From NCBI GenBank assembly GCA_019009955.1, contig CM032230.1, forward strand, positions 124,247,501 to 124,311,500: a stretch of DNA of 64,000 nucleotides, in the 5' to 3' direction. Origin of the DNA: Riptortus pedestris. Lineage: Eukaryota > Arthropoda > Insecta > Hemiptera > Alydidae. Shown here piece by piece: positions 21,984 to 33,351 of the stretch. The notes beneath the pieces were generated by a model. That model was not told the DNA's origin. It searched no databases and saw nothing but the letters and a program-made list of their open reading frames with translations. A program made the translations under genes and the position numbers. Position 1 is the stretch's first letter; each line of letters begins with the position of its first letter.

Positions 21984-22727
21984 AAGTATTATTGTTACGT
22001 CCATATCTATACTTCTGATAAATTTTATGAGTTCTTCATTATATCCATTAAATAGCATCTGAGGTGGTTCTGGCCTATCTATTGATATATTTGGATTAAA
22101 TGTTTAGCAGTCATATATATAAGTATATGTAAAAACTTTTTTGTTGTCTGTATTTCATAAGTACATTTGTCATTGTATTGAATATTATACGTTGTTAAAT
22201 AATGTGATTACACTATTTAACATTAAGAATGTTGGTAATGATGCAAATTTTTTGTTACTGTGTGATATTTTACTGAACTACTCTGCTTAAAACCCAAAAG
22301 TATACGTACACAAAAAATAAATTTTTAATAATTGTATTTCGGCTTCTCTTAACTCTTTAGCGGATTTCCTGGTAGAGATGTTTTAAAGAAGAACGTTATT
22401 ACCGCCCTTGGTCCGAACACAAGATAACTTTCATTTTGATGCCCTTAGATGACAGAATCGTCATTCTTCGCGTGATGTGCGGGCGTATATGTAATACAAT
22501 TTGAATTAATTGATATTATTCGTGAAATTTATATTTGTATAGTTCGTTAACACATTCAGTATTGTTCGCCCTTAGCCCATTGCTATTGTAAGGGAGGGCG
22601 GTTAGCTTTTGCGGTAATAATAATAGAGCTATTTCAGCACCAAAATGTCGGGGCGGGGAAGCTTTTTAATCCCGGGTTTCGGGACCAAAATGTAAAGGCG
22701 GGAAGCTTTTTAAAGGCAAGAATAAGA
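21984..22727. other. No gene recognised; short direct repeat
   Basis: Two similar units, ACCAAAATGTCGGGGCGGG and ACCAAAATGTAAAGGCGGG, each followed by AAGCTTTTTAA, lie at about 22638-22718. Nothing else is recognised. Confidence 0.4.
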
Positions 22728-23003
22728 GAGAATTAGACTGAAATATTTACTATTTTATGGAAAGATGAGGGTGAATAATACAAGTCACTATTTGAGTTCT
22801 ACAAATAATCAAGTATATATTGAATAAGCGACATATAATACACTTTATAGTTCTCAGCTGAATTTATACAAATTAAATCCTAAAGAATGCTGATTTAGAA
22901 ACTACCCTTATATCGAATTGAACCAAACATTAACGTTTATTTATATAGAGGTTGAAAAAGAAACAAAGGAAATTTAACTGTATAAAACACTTTAGCTGCA
23001 AGC

Positions 23004-23057
<54 letters not shown>

Positions 23058-23540
23058 ATATAATGACCGATCGGTCCTGTATTATGAGTACTCGTTTAAT
23101 AGTTTGCGTAGATAATGCTAGAATTATAAGAAGTAGGTACCTGCGGGAAACATATACTTTCCTTGAAGTGGAGTCTTCTTCCGGTGTTATTTTGTGTTCC
23201 CAATGAGATTCTGTCTTCTAGCTGGTGAATACTGGTTGCGGAGACCTTTGTTTCGATGCGGCGATCCTTTTCTGATACTAGAGTTGCGGGCGGTGAATAC
23301 AATTCTTTCTTTTGCGGAGCCAACTACCCGTCCACTCTGGCGAGGGAAACCAAATGCACTAATGTAATGGCCGCTCAGATCAAACGGGCTCCCTTTCCTG
23401 TAGGCTAGCGCTGCAGTTTCCTCTCCTGGTCACTGCCTACGTGATCTCCATATCTGTGGCGGGTCTGTGAACTAAGCCAGCGCGGGAGATTCAATTCAAA
23501 GACGACTGAAAGCTATTGTCCTTAAATTTTCTATCAGCCC
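22728..23540 (+). mobile_element. Dispersed family 2, copy 3
   Basis: Collinear with 15722-16450 and inverted relative to 5651-6770. Blocks in order are TTAGACTGAAATATT, GGAAAGATGAGGGTGAATAA, ATAGAGGTTGAAAAAGAAAC, a (TA)n at 23010-23053, GAGTACTCGTTTAATAG, CCAATGAGATTCTGTCTTC, CTGCAGTTTCCTCTCCTGG and GCGCGGGAGATTCAATTC. The minus strand encodes SIHQLEDRISLGTQNNTGR, as in copy 1. No terminal repeats or target duplications are apparent. Confidence 0.65.
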
Positions 23541-24537
23541 ACAGTATCTATCAGCTTCCTTACAGTGCTGTTCGTTAGTATTTTTTTTAATTTCTTGAGC
23601 TCAAGTGAGAAATGACCATAGAGTTTTTGCTGGTGATTGTTATTGTTAGTATCAACTCTTCAATTATGTTTTAGGTTAGCATATAAATGATAAAAATTGT
23701 AAATGCTGTATTTATTTTAGTTTACTGTTGGTAATGATTTAATTATTTAATTTTTAGCAATTATTTTAATACTATTGTAAATATAGTTTTAGGTATAATA
23801 AAGGTATTAGATTTAAAATTATTCATCGTTTGGCATTTTTATATATAATTAATCATTAGGCCTATTTTAAAAATTAATTAGTATAAATTGTATAAAAAAA
23901 AATAAGTAAATTAAAAATCAAATGGACAAAAAACTTCATGGGACGTATAATAAAAAGTATTATACTATAATAAAAAAGGTTTGAAATCAAGTGGATTTTA
24001 AGTAGTCTCATATCGCCAATATATGCAAACCAGCATCTTTGAAATGTACCCAACCATACCAAAAATCTACTTTCTTAGAGGAAATTTCATTGTTGCATTA
24101 GTTTTTGTTTTATGTTTGTAGATAATATTAACAAATATCTAGGCAGAAATAGTAACAGAGCTATGAAGTAATACATTTTTAAGCTATTTTGCGAGAAAAA
24201 AAAATTGTCTTTTAGGTTGGCTAACTGTTGTATGTGATTGCCTATACTGTATTTCCAGTCATGCGCGTGACGTGCCTCGCGTGTCTTGACCAGAAGTAAG
24301 CTTAAATACCCTTTTCTCTCGAAAAGGCTAAAACTTTTGTAATTTTAAACCTATTTAGTATTAAATCAACCAAAAAAGCACTTTAGCTCAGGGTAAGAAT
24401 AACCATTTTCGTTCAGGTACGAAAGTTTAAACAAACTTAATGGAAAAAAGATGTATTGAAGGAAAATAGAAAACAGTGAATTTCTCTGTATCTAGTAGAG
24501 AAGTTGTAAGTAAATGGATATCAAGAAAGTCCGTCAC
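23541..24537. other. No gene recognised
   Basis: AT-rich, with no supported features. Confidence 0.4.
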
Positions 24538-25103
24538 GCAGGGGCTGCGTAAACTAAGCAGATTTCCCACGTGAAGTTTTACAATAGAGAAATCTGACTA
24601 ATAACAACTGTAGTAGTAAGAAACCTCTAAACCTAAAACATTATTTAGGGCGTAATAACCCAGTAGTTTCTAGCCCCAAAAAACAGTTAACCTAACCTCT
24701 AAACCTATTCACGAGGGACGAATAGTTATGGAAACGGCCGCCAGAGCTCTCGCCGGAAAGTCCGAACATAGCCTACTGGCGACCACACGCCGAATACAAA
24801 TGCAAATATCTCGGTTAATATTGAAGATACATAATAAATGTATAGAACAATATTTATATTAAATTGAATTTGCAATAAGATTAGTTCTATACAAAATTTC
24901 GATCCGATGCATAATAACGGAGATATTTCAAATTTTTGAAAATCTCCTCCTCTAAACCCCCCCCCCTCCCACTCGTCCGATTTCAGCCGTTAACGAACTT
25001 CAATCACGATCAATCTTTTTACATAAAACGATTTACATAAAACGATTAAATACCGAGTTTTGTGACGATTAAACAAAAATTGCGACCGCTAGAGCGGTAA
25101 CAG

Positions 25104-25163
<60 letters not shown>

Positions 25164-25424
25164 TTGAACGGACCTCATTTTCGTCATCTCATGGGTAGGA
25201 TCAATGGACATTTGACATTTACAATGGACATTACAATTTTTCGATCCGACGCATAATAACGGAGATATTTTTAATTTTCAAAACTACCCCCTCTAAACCC
25301 CCCCCCCCTCCCACTGGTCCGATTTCAGCCATTAACGAACTTGACCTTCCTTTTTACATAAAACGATTAAATTCCGAGTTTGGTAACGATCAAACAAAAA
25401 TTGCGACCGCTAGAGCGTTAACAG

Positions 25425-25504
<80 letters not shown>

Positions 25505-25625
25505 GAACGGACCTCATTTTCGTCATCTCCTGGGTAGGATCGATGGACATTTGAAGAAATGTTTCGAAACTCGCTTCATGATTACGACCTCAATAGCTGA
25601 TTTCCCTGAATCTGGGAAATCTGCT
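24538..25625 (+). mobile_element. HINE-like copy with duplicated core
   Basis: The 5' end is complete (AGTCCGTCACGCAGGGGCTG at 24538). After the first core, with its (TA)n at about 25110-25160 and a truncated GGATCAATGGACATTTG, the sequence jumps back to CAATTTTTCGATCCGACGCA at 25230. It then runs a second time through the C-rich run, GCGACCGCTAGAGCG, a second (TA)n (25431-25499) and the 3' end. The 3' palindrome is altered to TTTCCCTGAATCTGGGAAA, keeping the arms but with a larger loop. At 1,088 bp it is the longest copy. Confidence 0.85.
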
Positions 25626-25732
25626 AAAACTACATAAGAACTGTGACAATACATGATGATTAACAATTTCATGTTAAACTATAAGTTGCTTGGTATTTGG
25701 GCTGGCTGGTGGAAGTCCATTAACCTGCGTTA

Positions 25733-25880
25733 TTGGGAAAACATTATTATATCAATTAGATTCCGAATAACAGCAATTCTAATCACAAATTTGTGAAATG
25801 AATGACAGCACTTTTACTGATCATGTTGAAAGGCATTAGTGTTATTGATGAATATGACGGGATCATTTTGTATATCCAAA
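25733..25880 (+). repeat. Dispersed repeat, partner at 16917-17090
   Basis: Shares an ordered set of short blocks (ATCACAAATTTGTGAA, GAATGACAGCAC, CATGTTGAAAGGCATTAGTG) with the earlier copy. Unknown family. Confidence 0.5.
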
Positions 25881-26311
25881 CATTTCATCTCGTAAACAAC
25901 AGGTATAAATGTGAATTATTTTTGTTAAACCTTTGGTATGATCTATGGACACTTACGGGGATCTTGAAAAATGGCTTCTTGAGTAACAGCTGGTTTTCCT
26001 GGAGTGAAATCTTCGCAAACGGGAAATGTGACGCCTCGTCTAGATAGCCCGAGGAGGTAATGCGACTCCAGAGGTGTCTAGATAGTCTGCATAATCGCTG
26101 GTTGGAGGCGCAGGTCACACATGCTCTCATATTAGTCATCTTGGATAACGTAAAGACGCTCCGTTTCCTTCGAGGGTTCGATCTCCGCAAGTTCACGGTT
26201 ATTTATTTGGCTACGAATCAATCAAATAAAATAGTGTCCTCTGCCGTCCGACGTCATGGGAGGGACAAATAAGATCATTTACCCTCAACAAAGTTCTGGC
26301 ACTCTAGAAAA
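25881..26311. other. No gene recognised; higher GC
   Basis: Opposing frames of 103 codons (minus, 25885-26196) and 70 codons (plus) overlap here. Neither shows a recognisable domain. TCTAGATAG occurs twice within 45 bp. It may be an unrecognised element. Confidence 0.35.
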
Positions 26312-26881
26312 AGTCCGTCACGCAGGGGCTGCGTAAACTAAGCAGATTTCCCAAGAGAAGTTTTCCAATAGACAAATTTAACGAGAGCCCAGCAGTTAAG
26401 GAAACAGCCAAACAAGCTTTTGGCGGCAAAGTCACCCGTACGTTAGCGGCCCAAATTTAATAAAAATGCAAATATCTCGGTTAATATTTAAGATAGAGAA
26501 TAAATGTATATAACAATATTTATAGTACATTTGATTTACAATAAGATTGATTTTGTACAATTTTTTGATCCGACGTACAGGAACGGAGATATTTTGAATT
26601 TTCAAAAATCCTCCCCTCTAAAGCCCCCCTCCCACTGGTCCGATTTCAGCCGTTAACGAACTTGATCTTTATTTTTACATAAAACGACTAAATATCGAGT
26701 TTAGTAACGATCAAACAAAAATTGGGAACGCTAGAGCGATAACAGACAAATATATATAGTTTTGAACGGACCTTATTTTCGTCATCTACTAGGTTGGATC
26801 GATGAGCATTTGAAGAAAAATTTCGAAAAGTCCGTCATGAGTACAACCTCAATAGCTGATTTCCCTTAAGGGAAATCTGCT
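26312..26881 (+). mobile_element. HINE-like family, compact full-length copy
   Basis: Bounded by AAAA on both sides, with an intact palindrome at 26858-26877. The (TA)n is only a few repeats long and the total is 570 bp, which shows that the long TA tracts elsewhere are not required for the family's structure. The block ATGCAAATATCTCGGTTAAT is near 26465. Confidence 0.88.
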
Positions 26882-27109
26882 AAAAGCATATATCCGGCGT
26901 GCTGGAGTAACACACTAACATCTACTTATCTAATGTTTGTTTCACTCCTAGTGAAAACCCAAAGTTAGTAGAAATTAAAAAGTAGGGCTGACGTGAATTT
27001 TTTAGAGACTCAGTTACTAAATGTCAATATCAGATGAATAGAAGTGAAGGATAAATATTTTTAAAAAAATACTAAAAACTTGTATTCAAGTTACAAAAAA
27101 ATTACAGAA

Positions 27110-27250
27110 CAACAATTGAAGAACGTTAAATGTTTAACAAGATTGTTTCCATAATATTTTTTGACCCAACGCATAACAATTGAGACGTTTCGAATTTCCA
27201 AATTCCATCGTCCTCTAACTTCTCCCCTATTTCAGCCATTAACTAAAATG
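27110..27250 (+). mobile_element. HINE-like fragment
   Basis: Shows GTTTAACAAGATTG, TTTTTTGACCCAACGCATAA and CCTATTTCAGCCATTAACT in family order. Ends are absent. Confidence 0.5.
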
Positions 27251-27544
27251 TTCATTAGTTTTGAAAACTAAAAAAAAACTTTTAGAGTCCAGAACGTAAT
27301 ATATTAATTCAAGTTGTCACACAACTAATTTGCAAGTATCTCATGTCGTAAACGCCTCATAAATAAAATATTTGTGTTTATGCTTAGAATGAGACGTATA
27401 TCGGATTTTTGTTAACTTCTGATTAGAAGTAAAAAGAAATAATGGATCACTCGTGTATGAAAACAAATAAATAAAAATAACCAGCATTGTATCCATAATA
27501 AAAAAAAGAGTAATTCGCTATAAGATAGGCCATACAACGTTTTT

Positions 27545-27673
27545 AGCAGATTTCCCTTAAGGGAAATCAGCTATTGAGGTCGAACTCATGACGCGATTTT
27601 CGAAAATTTTCTTCAAATGTCCATCGAGGAGATGACGAAAATGAGGTCCGTTCAAAATTATTCGAGTAAATAT

Positions 27674-27717
<44 letters not shown>

Positions 27718-28367
27718 GTCTGTTAACGGTCTAGCGGTCGCAATGTTTGTTTGATCGTTACGAAACTCGATATTTAATCCTTTTAACTAAATAGGAAGAT
27801 CAAGTTCGTTAATGGCCGAAATCGAACCAGAGGGAGGGGGGGGGGTTTAAAGGGGGGATTTATGAAAATGCAAAATATCTCCGTTATTATGCATTGGATC
27901 GAAAAATTGTGTAGAATTAATCTTATTGCAAATGAAATTTAATATAAATATTGTTATATACATTTATTCTCTATCTTGAATATTAACCGAGATATTTGCA
28001 TTTTTATGAAGTCTGTGGTCGGGTATACTTTGGATTACGTCGGCCATCTTCGTCATTTCTCGGCTCAGGCGGAAGCTTCTTCTAACCTGTCGTTTGTAAC
28101 CTTACCTTACCTTCCTTATTTTGTGAGATTTATGCAAATACGTTCTGTTCATCCGCCCCCCTCCTTCTTTAGTTCTTGGACTACTAAAATTTGAGTTATT
28201 AAAATATAAATTATTCTTACAATTCAGTTGGGAATTAATTTTAATTAACTGAAAGATTTCTCATTATCTAATCACGGTGGTATTGTGATACCAGTATGCA
28301 GATTTCTCAATTGTAAAACTTCACAGAGGAAATCTGTTTTGTTTACGCAGCCCCCGAGTGACGGACT
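27545..28367 (-). mobile_element. HINE-like family, full-length copy
   Basis: The 3' end is at the left (AGCAGATTTCCC, intact palindrome 27549-27568) and the 5' end at the right (TTTACGCAGCCCCCGAGTG, then ACGGACT). T runs lie outside both ends. It contains (TA)n at about 27675-27717 and is 823 bp. It lies immediately left of an older plus-strand copy fragment at 28375-28685. Confidence 0.87.
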
Positions 28368-28374
28368 TTTATAT

Positions 28375-28685
28375 ATACATTTTTTAATCCGACTTACAAT
28401 AACAGAGAGAGTTTGAATTGTTTGTTTCCACTCCTTTAATCCCTCTTCCCCCTAAATTCAGGAATTGACCAATTTGATCTAAAGTTTTACCTAAAATGTT
28501 TAAATATCCAGATCGTAACCGCAAAAAAAAAAATTGCTAGAGCTCGAACGTTAATTGACAAATACATATTCGTAGTCTTTCTACCATCTCCTAGATAGAG
28601 TCGATGAAAATTTGTAATTTTTTTTCCGGAAATCGCGAGAGGAGTACTGGCTCTATTGGTGATTTCTCTCATAGCAAACCTGCTG
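28375..28685 (+). mobile_element. HINE-like fragment, diverged 3' half
   Basis: Family order is visible (AATCCGACTTACAATAACAG, CATCTCCTAGATAGAGTCGA, a decayed TGATTTCTCTCATAGCAAAC end and then CTGCTGAAAG). No long TA tract. Confidence 0.55.
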
Positions 28686-28689
28686 AAAG

Positions 28690-29071
28690 TTTGGCGACCT
28701 ATAGATGGCCCGATCTAAGTAGTTTAATCACTGGTTGGTATTCAAACATTTTATTTTTATCGTTAATCGCTTCTAAAGCTGCATTTTTTGATTGGTTAAC
28801 TGTGATGTTTTTGTCACACCCCAAACAGTTTATCAACCCGATACAAAATAGTCACGAAAAACTATTTTTTAAGTTATTATAAAATTGTCATCATTACATT
28901 TCATAATTGTTTGAGTAAGCGTAAAGTCAATCACGCAGGATTGGCCAAGTTTAAGCGAACATCAAAGATTCTATTTAACAATACATTCCACATTATATAA
29001 TACATTATTCATACATTTTTAATTTTTTAGAGTAGAAACTAATTTTTAAGTAGGAAAAAATACACAAAATA
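28690..29071. other. No gene recognised
   Basis: Unassigned AT-rich sequence. Confidence 0.35.
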
Positions 29072-29262
29072 CAATGTTTTGATCCGACGTATGGTAACGG
29101 AGATATTTCGAATTTTCGAAAATCCCCCCCTCTTAATCCCCCCCCCACTGGTTCGATTTCAGCCATTAACGAACTTGAACTGTCTTTTTAAATAATACGT
29201 TTAAATATCGAGTTTCGTAACGATAAATCAAAAATTGCGGCCGCTAGAGTGTTAACAGACAA

Positions 29263-29314
<52 letters not shown>

Positions 29315-29428
29315 GTATAATTTTGAACGGACCTCATTTTCGTCATCTCCTGGGTAGGATCGATGGGCATTTGAAATCTTGTCATGAGTACGACCTCAAT
29401 AACTGATTTCCCTTAAGGAAAATCTGCT
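29072..29428 (+). mobile_element. HINE-like family, 3' half
   Basis: Starts inside the body at TTTTGATCCGACG and runs to the 3' end TTTCCCTTAAGGAAAATCTG at 29428. It has (TA)n at about 29264-29311 and lacks part of the TTTGAAGAAATTTTTCGAAA block. Confidence 0.78.
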
Positions 29429-29770
29429 AAAATCTTATCACAAAGCCCCAAGCACAAACAGAATGTCTTCACAACAATGAGTCCTAATATGAGACTTTTC
29501 CTCCTTTAGGAGATACTTCAAATATATCTTAATTCCAGAAATACAACCAAATTATAAAAGGTAGACAGTTTAAGACATTCTGTAGTATAAATAGCCTCAA
29601 TTACAAATTTCTGAGAACAATTTCGTTGAATTTAAATACTCAGAACCAGAATAAGAGATATACCACTTTGTAAAGTCTAAACCCCTATTGAGTAGTGTTA
29701 ATATCAAACCCTTCAAGTAAGATTCTTGGAAGCCAATAACGTTACTCTATATCATGAAGGAAAATGAGAA

Positions 29771-29773
<3 letters not shown>

Positions 29774-29815
<42 letters not shown>

Positions 29816-29816
29816 A
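29774..29816. repeat. (CA)n microsatellite
   Basis: About 40 bp of CA repeats within otherwise unassigned DNA (29429-29936), where I see no gene. Confidence 0.9.
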
Positions 29817-29936
29817 TTTACAATGCGAGTTTAATGAACAAGCTCTGAGTATCATATTCGGAAATACAATATGATGACGTCTAAAATAATTGTAGAACGT
29901 TAACCTGCCTTACCTTGGATCACTTTAGCAGATTTC

Positions 29937-30050
29937 CCTTAAGGGAAATCAGCTATTGAGGTCACACTCATTAGGTGATTTTCCAAAAATTGTCTTCAAA
30001 TGTCCATCGATCCTACCCAGGAGATGACGAAAATGAGGTCAGTTCAAAAT

Positions 30051-30109
<59 letters not shown>

Positions 30110-30699
30110 AAAATATAGAAAAGTATAGAGAATCAATCTCATATTGCAAATTAAATGTACTATAAATATTATTATATACATTTATTCCCTATATTGAATA
30201 TTAACCAAGTTATTTGCATTTTTCAGCATCCAGCATACCCCCACTTTTACTCATGTTACAGAAACAATACTCGGTTATGTAATAAACTACATCATTCGAA
30301 GCTTAAATATCAAATATTGTTTTCAAGAGATATTTATTATACGCTATAGGTGCAAAAATGATTTGGGGACCTTCTTAAGTTTTTGTACTACTTAAAGTTG
30401 ATTGATTGATATAAAAATTATTCTGATTCATTATAAATTACAGTACTAGATATAGTAAATAGTTTTCAATCAAATGAATACGTTATATTCAGATATATTA
30501 CAGTAGTTGTTTTTCGTTCCGGTAAGAAGTTTGCAGTGCTGTTTGTTTGCATTTCAGATGATTTTCGTCGGGAGGTTTCTTATTATCGTTTGTATTTCTT
30601 CACTTAATATTCAGGGTGGTGTTTTGTTACCGGTATGTAAATTTTTACAACTTCACCCGGGAAATCTGCTTAGTTTACGCAGCCCCTGCGTGACGGACT
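29937..30699 (-). mobile_element. HINE-like family, full-length copy
   Basis: Intact palindrome at 29941-29960 on the left, and the reversed 5' end (TTTACGCAGCCCCTGCGTG, then ACGGACT) on the right, with T runs at both ends. The microsatellite is a mixed TA/CA/TA tract (30051-30106). The GCTAGAGCG and C-rich core blocks are deleted. Length 763 bp. Confidence 0.87.
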
Positions 30700-31094
30700 T
30701 TTTAATATTAATTCATGAAGATGGTATGAGGCTGAGAGGGTGCAAATCATTTTCAAAATGAATAATATTGCCATATTAACTGAAATACTTTCAATTTTCA
30801 AAAGACTGTCTTCAGTCCTGCAATGCTACTTACATTCTGTGTGTTTCAGTGTTCGTCCAACATGACCCGAAGCTTAGCAGGTCTAAAGCTATCTGCATTA
30901 AATTGTTTCCAATATGAAAAGAGTGCGGGTATTCTCAAGAACGAAATCTACAAAATGCCTATTTCTGGTATATTGGTGTAAGAGAAAAATGCATATAACA
31001 ACAGTCACGTATTTTCGGAAAGCATAATGACCTAGTACTCAAGCAGAAATGAATGTAAAGTGCAAAAGAGAGAAATAAGGTGTATATTTAACAG
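30700..31094. other. No gene recognised
   Basis: Unassigned sequence between a HINE-like copy and a Penelope-like fragment. Confidence 0.35.
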
Positions 31095-31460
31095 AAATAG
31101 TGAAAATTTTAACGTTTTTTAATTAATTTATGGCGAAAGGCCAAGAAAAAAACAACATAAAAACTACAAAATAGATCATTTTTCAACTATTCAAATCATT
31201 TTTATTTCTCAACTAGTTTCGCGCCCTTATGACGCTTCATCAGGAGAACTTCCACTACTCAAAGGAACCTAAGCTAACGTCTACATCTTTCACAATGACA
31301 TTCCACTAAACGTACCAGACGGATAAAGGCCTATAGGAGTAACCAACCATGCAATTAAATACACCCATAAATTTTACTTTGAAAATGTATGTACCTATAA
31401 TAGGAAAATTAAAAATTTTAAGCAAGAACAGGGTAAAAGAGAATATGTACATAACAAAAA
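31095..31460 (-). mobile_element. Penelope-like element terminal fragment (candidate)
   Basis: On the minus strand, TTCTCCTGATGAAGCGTCAT, then AAGGGCGCGAAACTAGTTG, forms a hammerhead-like core of the kind Penelope-like elements carry in their terminal repeats. AAATAAAAATGATT and an A/T-rich stretch follow. No protein remnant lies in this piece, so the assignment rests on the motif and on the related fragment 650 bp to the right. Confidence 0.45.
31211..31243 (-). ncRNA. Hammerhead-ribozyme-like motif 1
   Basis: The minus strand has CTGATGA (31237-31243), a helix GCGTC/GGCGC around a short loop, then GAAA (31217-31220) and ACTAGT, which could form a very short helix III. There is one extra A between CTGATGA and helix II compared with the minimal consensus, so it may be inactive. 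Helix I was not established. Confidence 0.4.
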
Positions 31461-32128
31461 CTAGAAAAAGTCCGTCACGCAGGGGCTGCGTAAACTAAGC
31501 AGATTTCCCATGTGAAGTTTTACAATAGAGAAATCTGCATACTGGTAGCACAATACCACCATGATTAAATACAAACGGTAATGAGAAATCTTTCAGTTAA
31601 TTAAAATAAATTCCCAACTGAAACGGCTTCTGAATCGTAAAAATAATTCATATTTTAATAACACAAATTTTAGTAGTCCAAGAACTAATGAAATGGGAGG
31701 GGGGGTTAACAGAACGTATTTGCATAAATCTCACAAAGTAACCAAGGTAAGGTAAGGTTAGAAACGACAGGTAAGGTTAGAAGAAGCATCTACCTGAGCC
31801 GAGTACTGACGGAAATGACCGAACTATACTCGACCACAGAGTTCATAAAAATGCAAATATCTCGGTTAATATTCAAGATAGAAAATAAATGTATATAACA
31901 ATATTTATAGTAAATTTAATTTGCAATAAGATTTATTCTGTACAATATTTCGATCCGACTTAAAGTAACGGAGATATTTTGAATTTTCGAAAATCCACTC
32001 CTCTAAACCCCCCCCCCTCCCACTGGTTCGATTTCAGCCGTTAACGAACTTGATCTTTCTTTTTACATAAAACGACAAAATATCGATGGTTAATCACAAA
32101 ACTTTTTTATGGCTCCTCACAATTTTAT

Positions 32129-32175
32129 TTCTTATAAACGCTGAGCGCTTTCGGGGACTAAATCCCCATCCTCAG
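32129..32175 (-). ncRNA. Hammerhead-ribozyme-like motif 2
   Basis: CTGAGGA (32169-32175), one extra T, a helix GGGGA/TCCCC with loop TTTAG, then GAAA (32149-32152) and a helix III candidate AGCGC/GCGTT with loop TCA. This fits the CUGANGA...GAAA core with a well-formed helix II. Helix I partners are not obvious. Motif 1 also has one extra base after CUGANGA, so this may be a shared variant rather than decay. Confidence 0.5.
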
Positions 32176-32411
32176 AGCTACAAAACAATGTAACACCATA
32201 ATTAAGGAGTCGCAAAAAATCAGTTCTTAAAAATGTTTTACATAGTTGGTCATATAACAAACAGTCTATAACATTATACATTTTTTTTTTTACAATAATA
32301 ACACCTATATTCAAAAACACAATTACAATTAAAATATAACAAATTAATAATTACTATTTAAACATTAAAATGATATTATAAGCAAAATTACCGTCAGAGC
32401 GTCGGGCGATC

Positions 32412-32685
32412 CTATAGACTTGCTACCAGACTAAACCCTGCCGATGCACTGAGGCCAAGGGGATCGTTCCAAGCCGCTAGGGAGGGGGCAGAGACAAGTC
32501 TGGACATGAGAGACGCGTTTGTGTCAGTCTGCACATTTACATTGCCTTTATTTATGGCTTTTTCAAGTTTTATTTCTATAGCCTCCACCATGTCCAACAG
32601 ATAACCCCTAACGTCACTATGAATTAATTTTATCTGGTGGTCCCCAGCATGGTGGTTGTGCTCCTTACAGTGTGCATAAAACTCC
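32412..32685 (-). pseudogene. Penelope-like ORF C-terminal remnant (GIY-YIG endonuclease region)
   Basis: The minus-strand frame reads FYAHCKEHNHHAGDHQIKLI, then RGYLLDMVEAIEI and KAINKGNVNVQTD. The pattern H-x-N-H-x-x..., K-I-I/L-H, and L-D-M-x-E-x-I-E-I is characteristic of the part following the GIY-YIG motif in Penelope-like proteins, where the glutamate of the D/E-x-x-E helix completes the nuclease site. The catalytic GIY and YIG segments are absent. Codons before 32685 belong to the surrounding HINE-like palindrome. No function is expected. Confidence 0.55.
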
Positions 32686-32702
32686 CTTAAGGGAAATCTG
32701 CT

Positions 32703-33351
<649 letters not shown>

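Larger units (their letters stand above)
32087..32685 (-). mobile_element. Penelope-like element, 5' truncated
   Basis: From right to left on the minus strand: a C-terminal coding piece (32685-32412), a 3' UTR, a hammerhead-like motif (32129-32175) and the trailing AAATAAAATTGTGAGGAGCC near the left end. This order (endonuclease C-terminus, UTR, hammerhead-like terminal sequence) is what Penelope-like retroelements show. The reverse transcriptase is missing. Confidence 0.65.
31469..32702 (+). mobile_element. HINE-like copy interrupted by a Penelope-like element
   Basis: The 5' end is intact (AGTCCGTCACGCAGGGGCTG after CTAGAAAA). The body runs to AAAATATCGA at 32086. The element resumes only at 32686 with CCCTTAAGGGAAATCTGCT and then AAAG. 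The core end, the microsatellite and the 3' spacer are gone, so the insertion at 32087-32685 was accompanied by a deletion or followed by one. Confidence 0.78.

Noticed and set aside
25885..26272. Overlapping frames of 103 and 70 codons
   Set aside because: No motif, no supported start context and no second copy for comparison.
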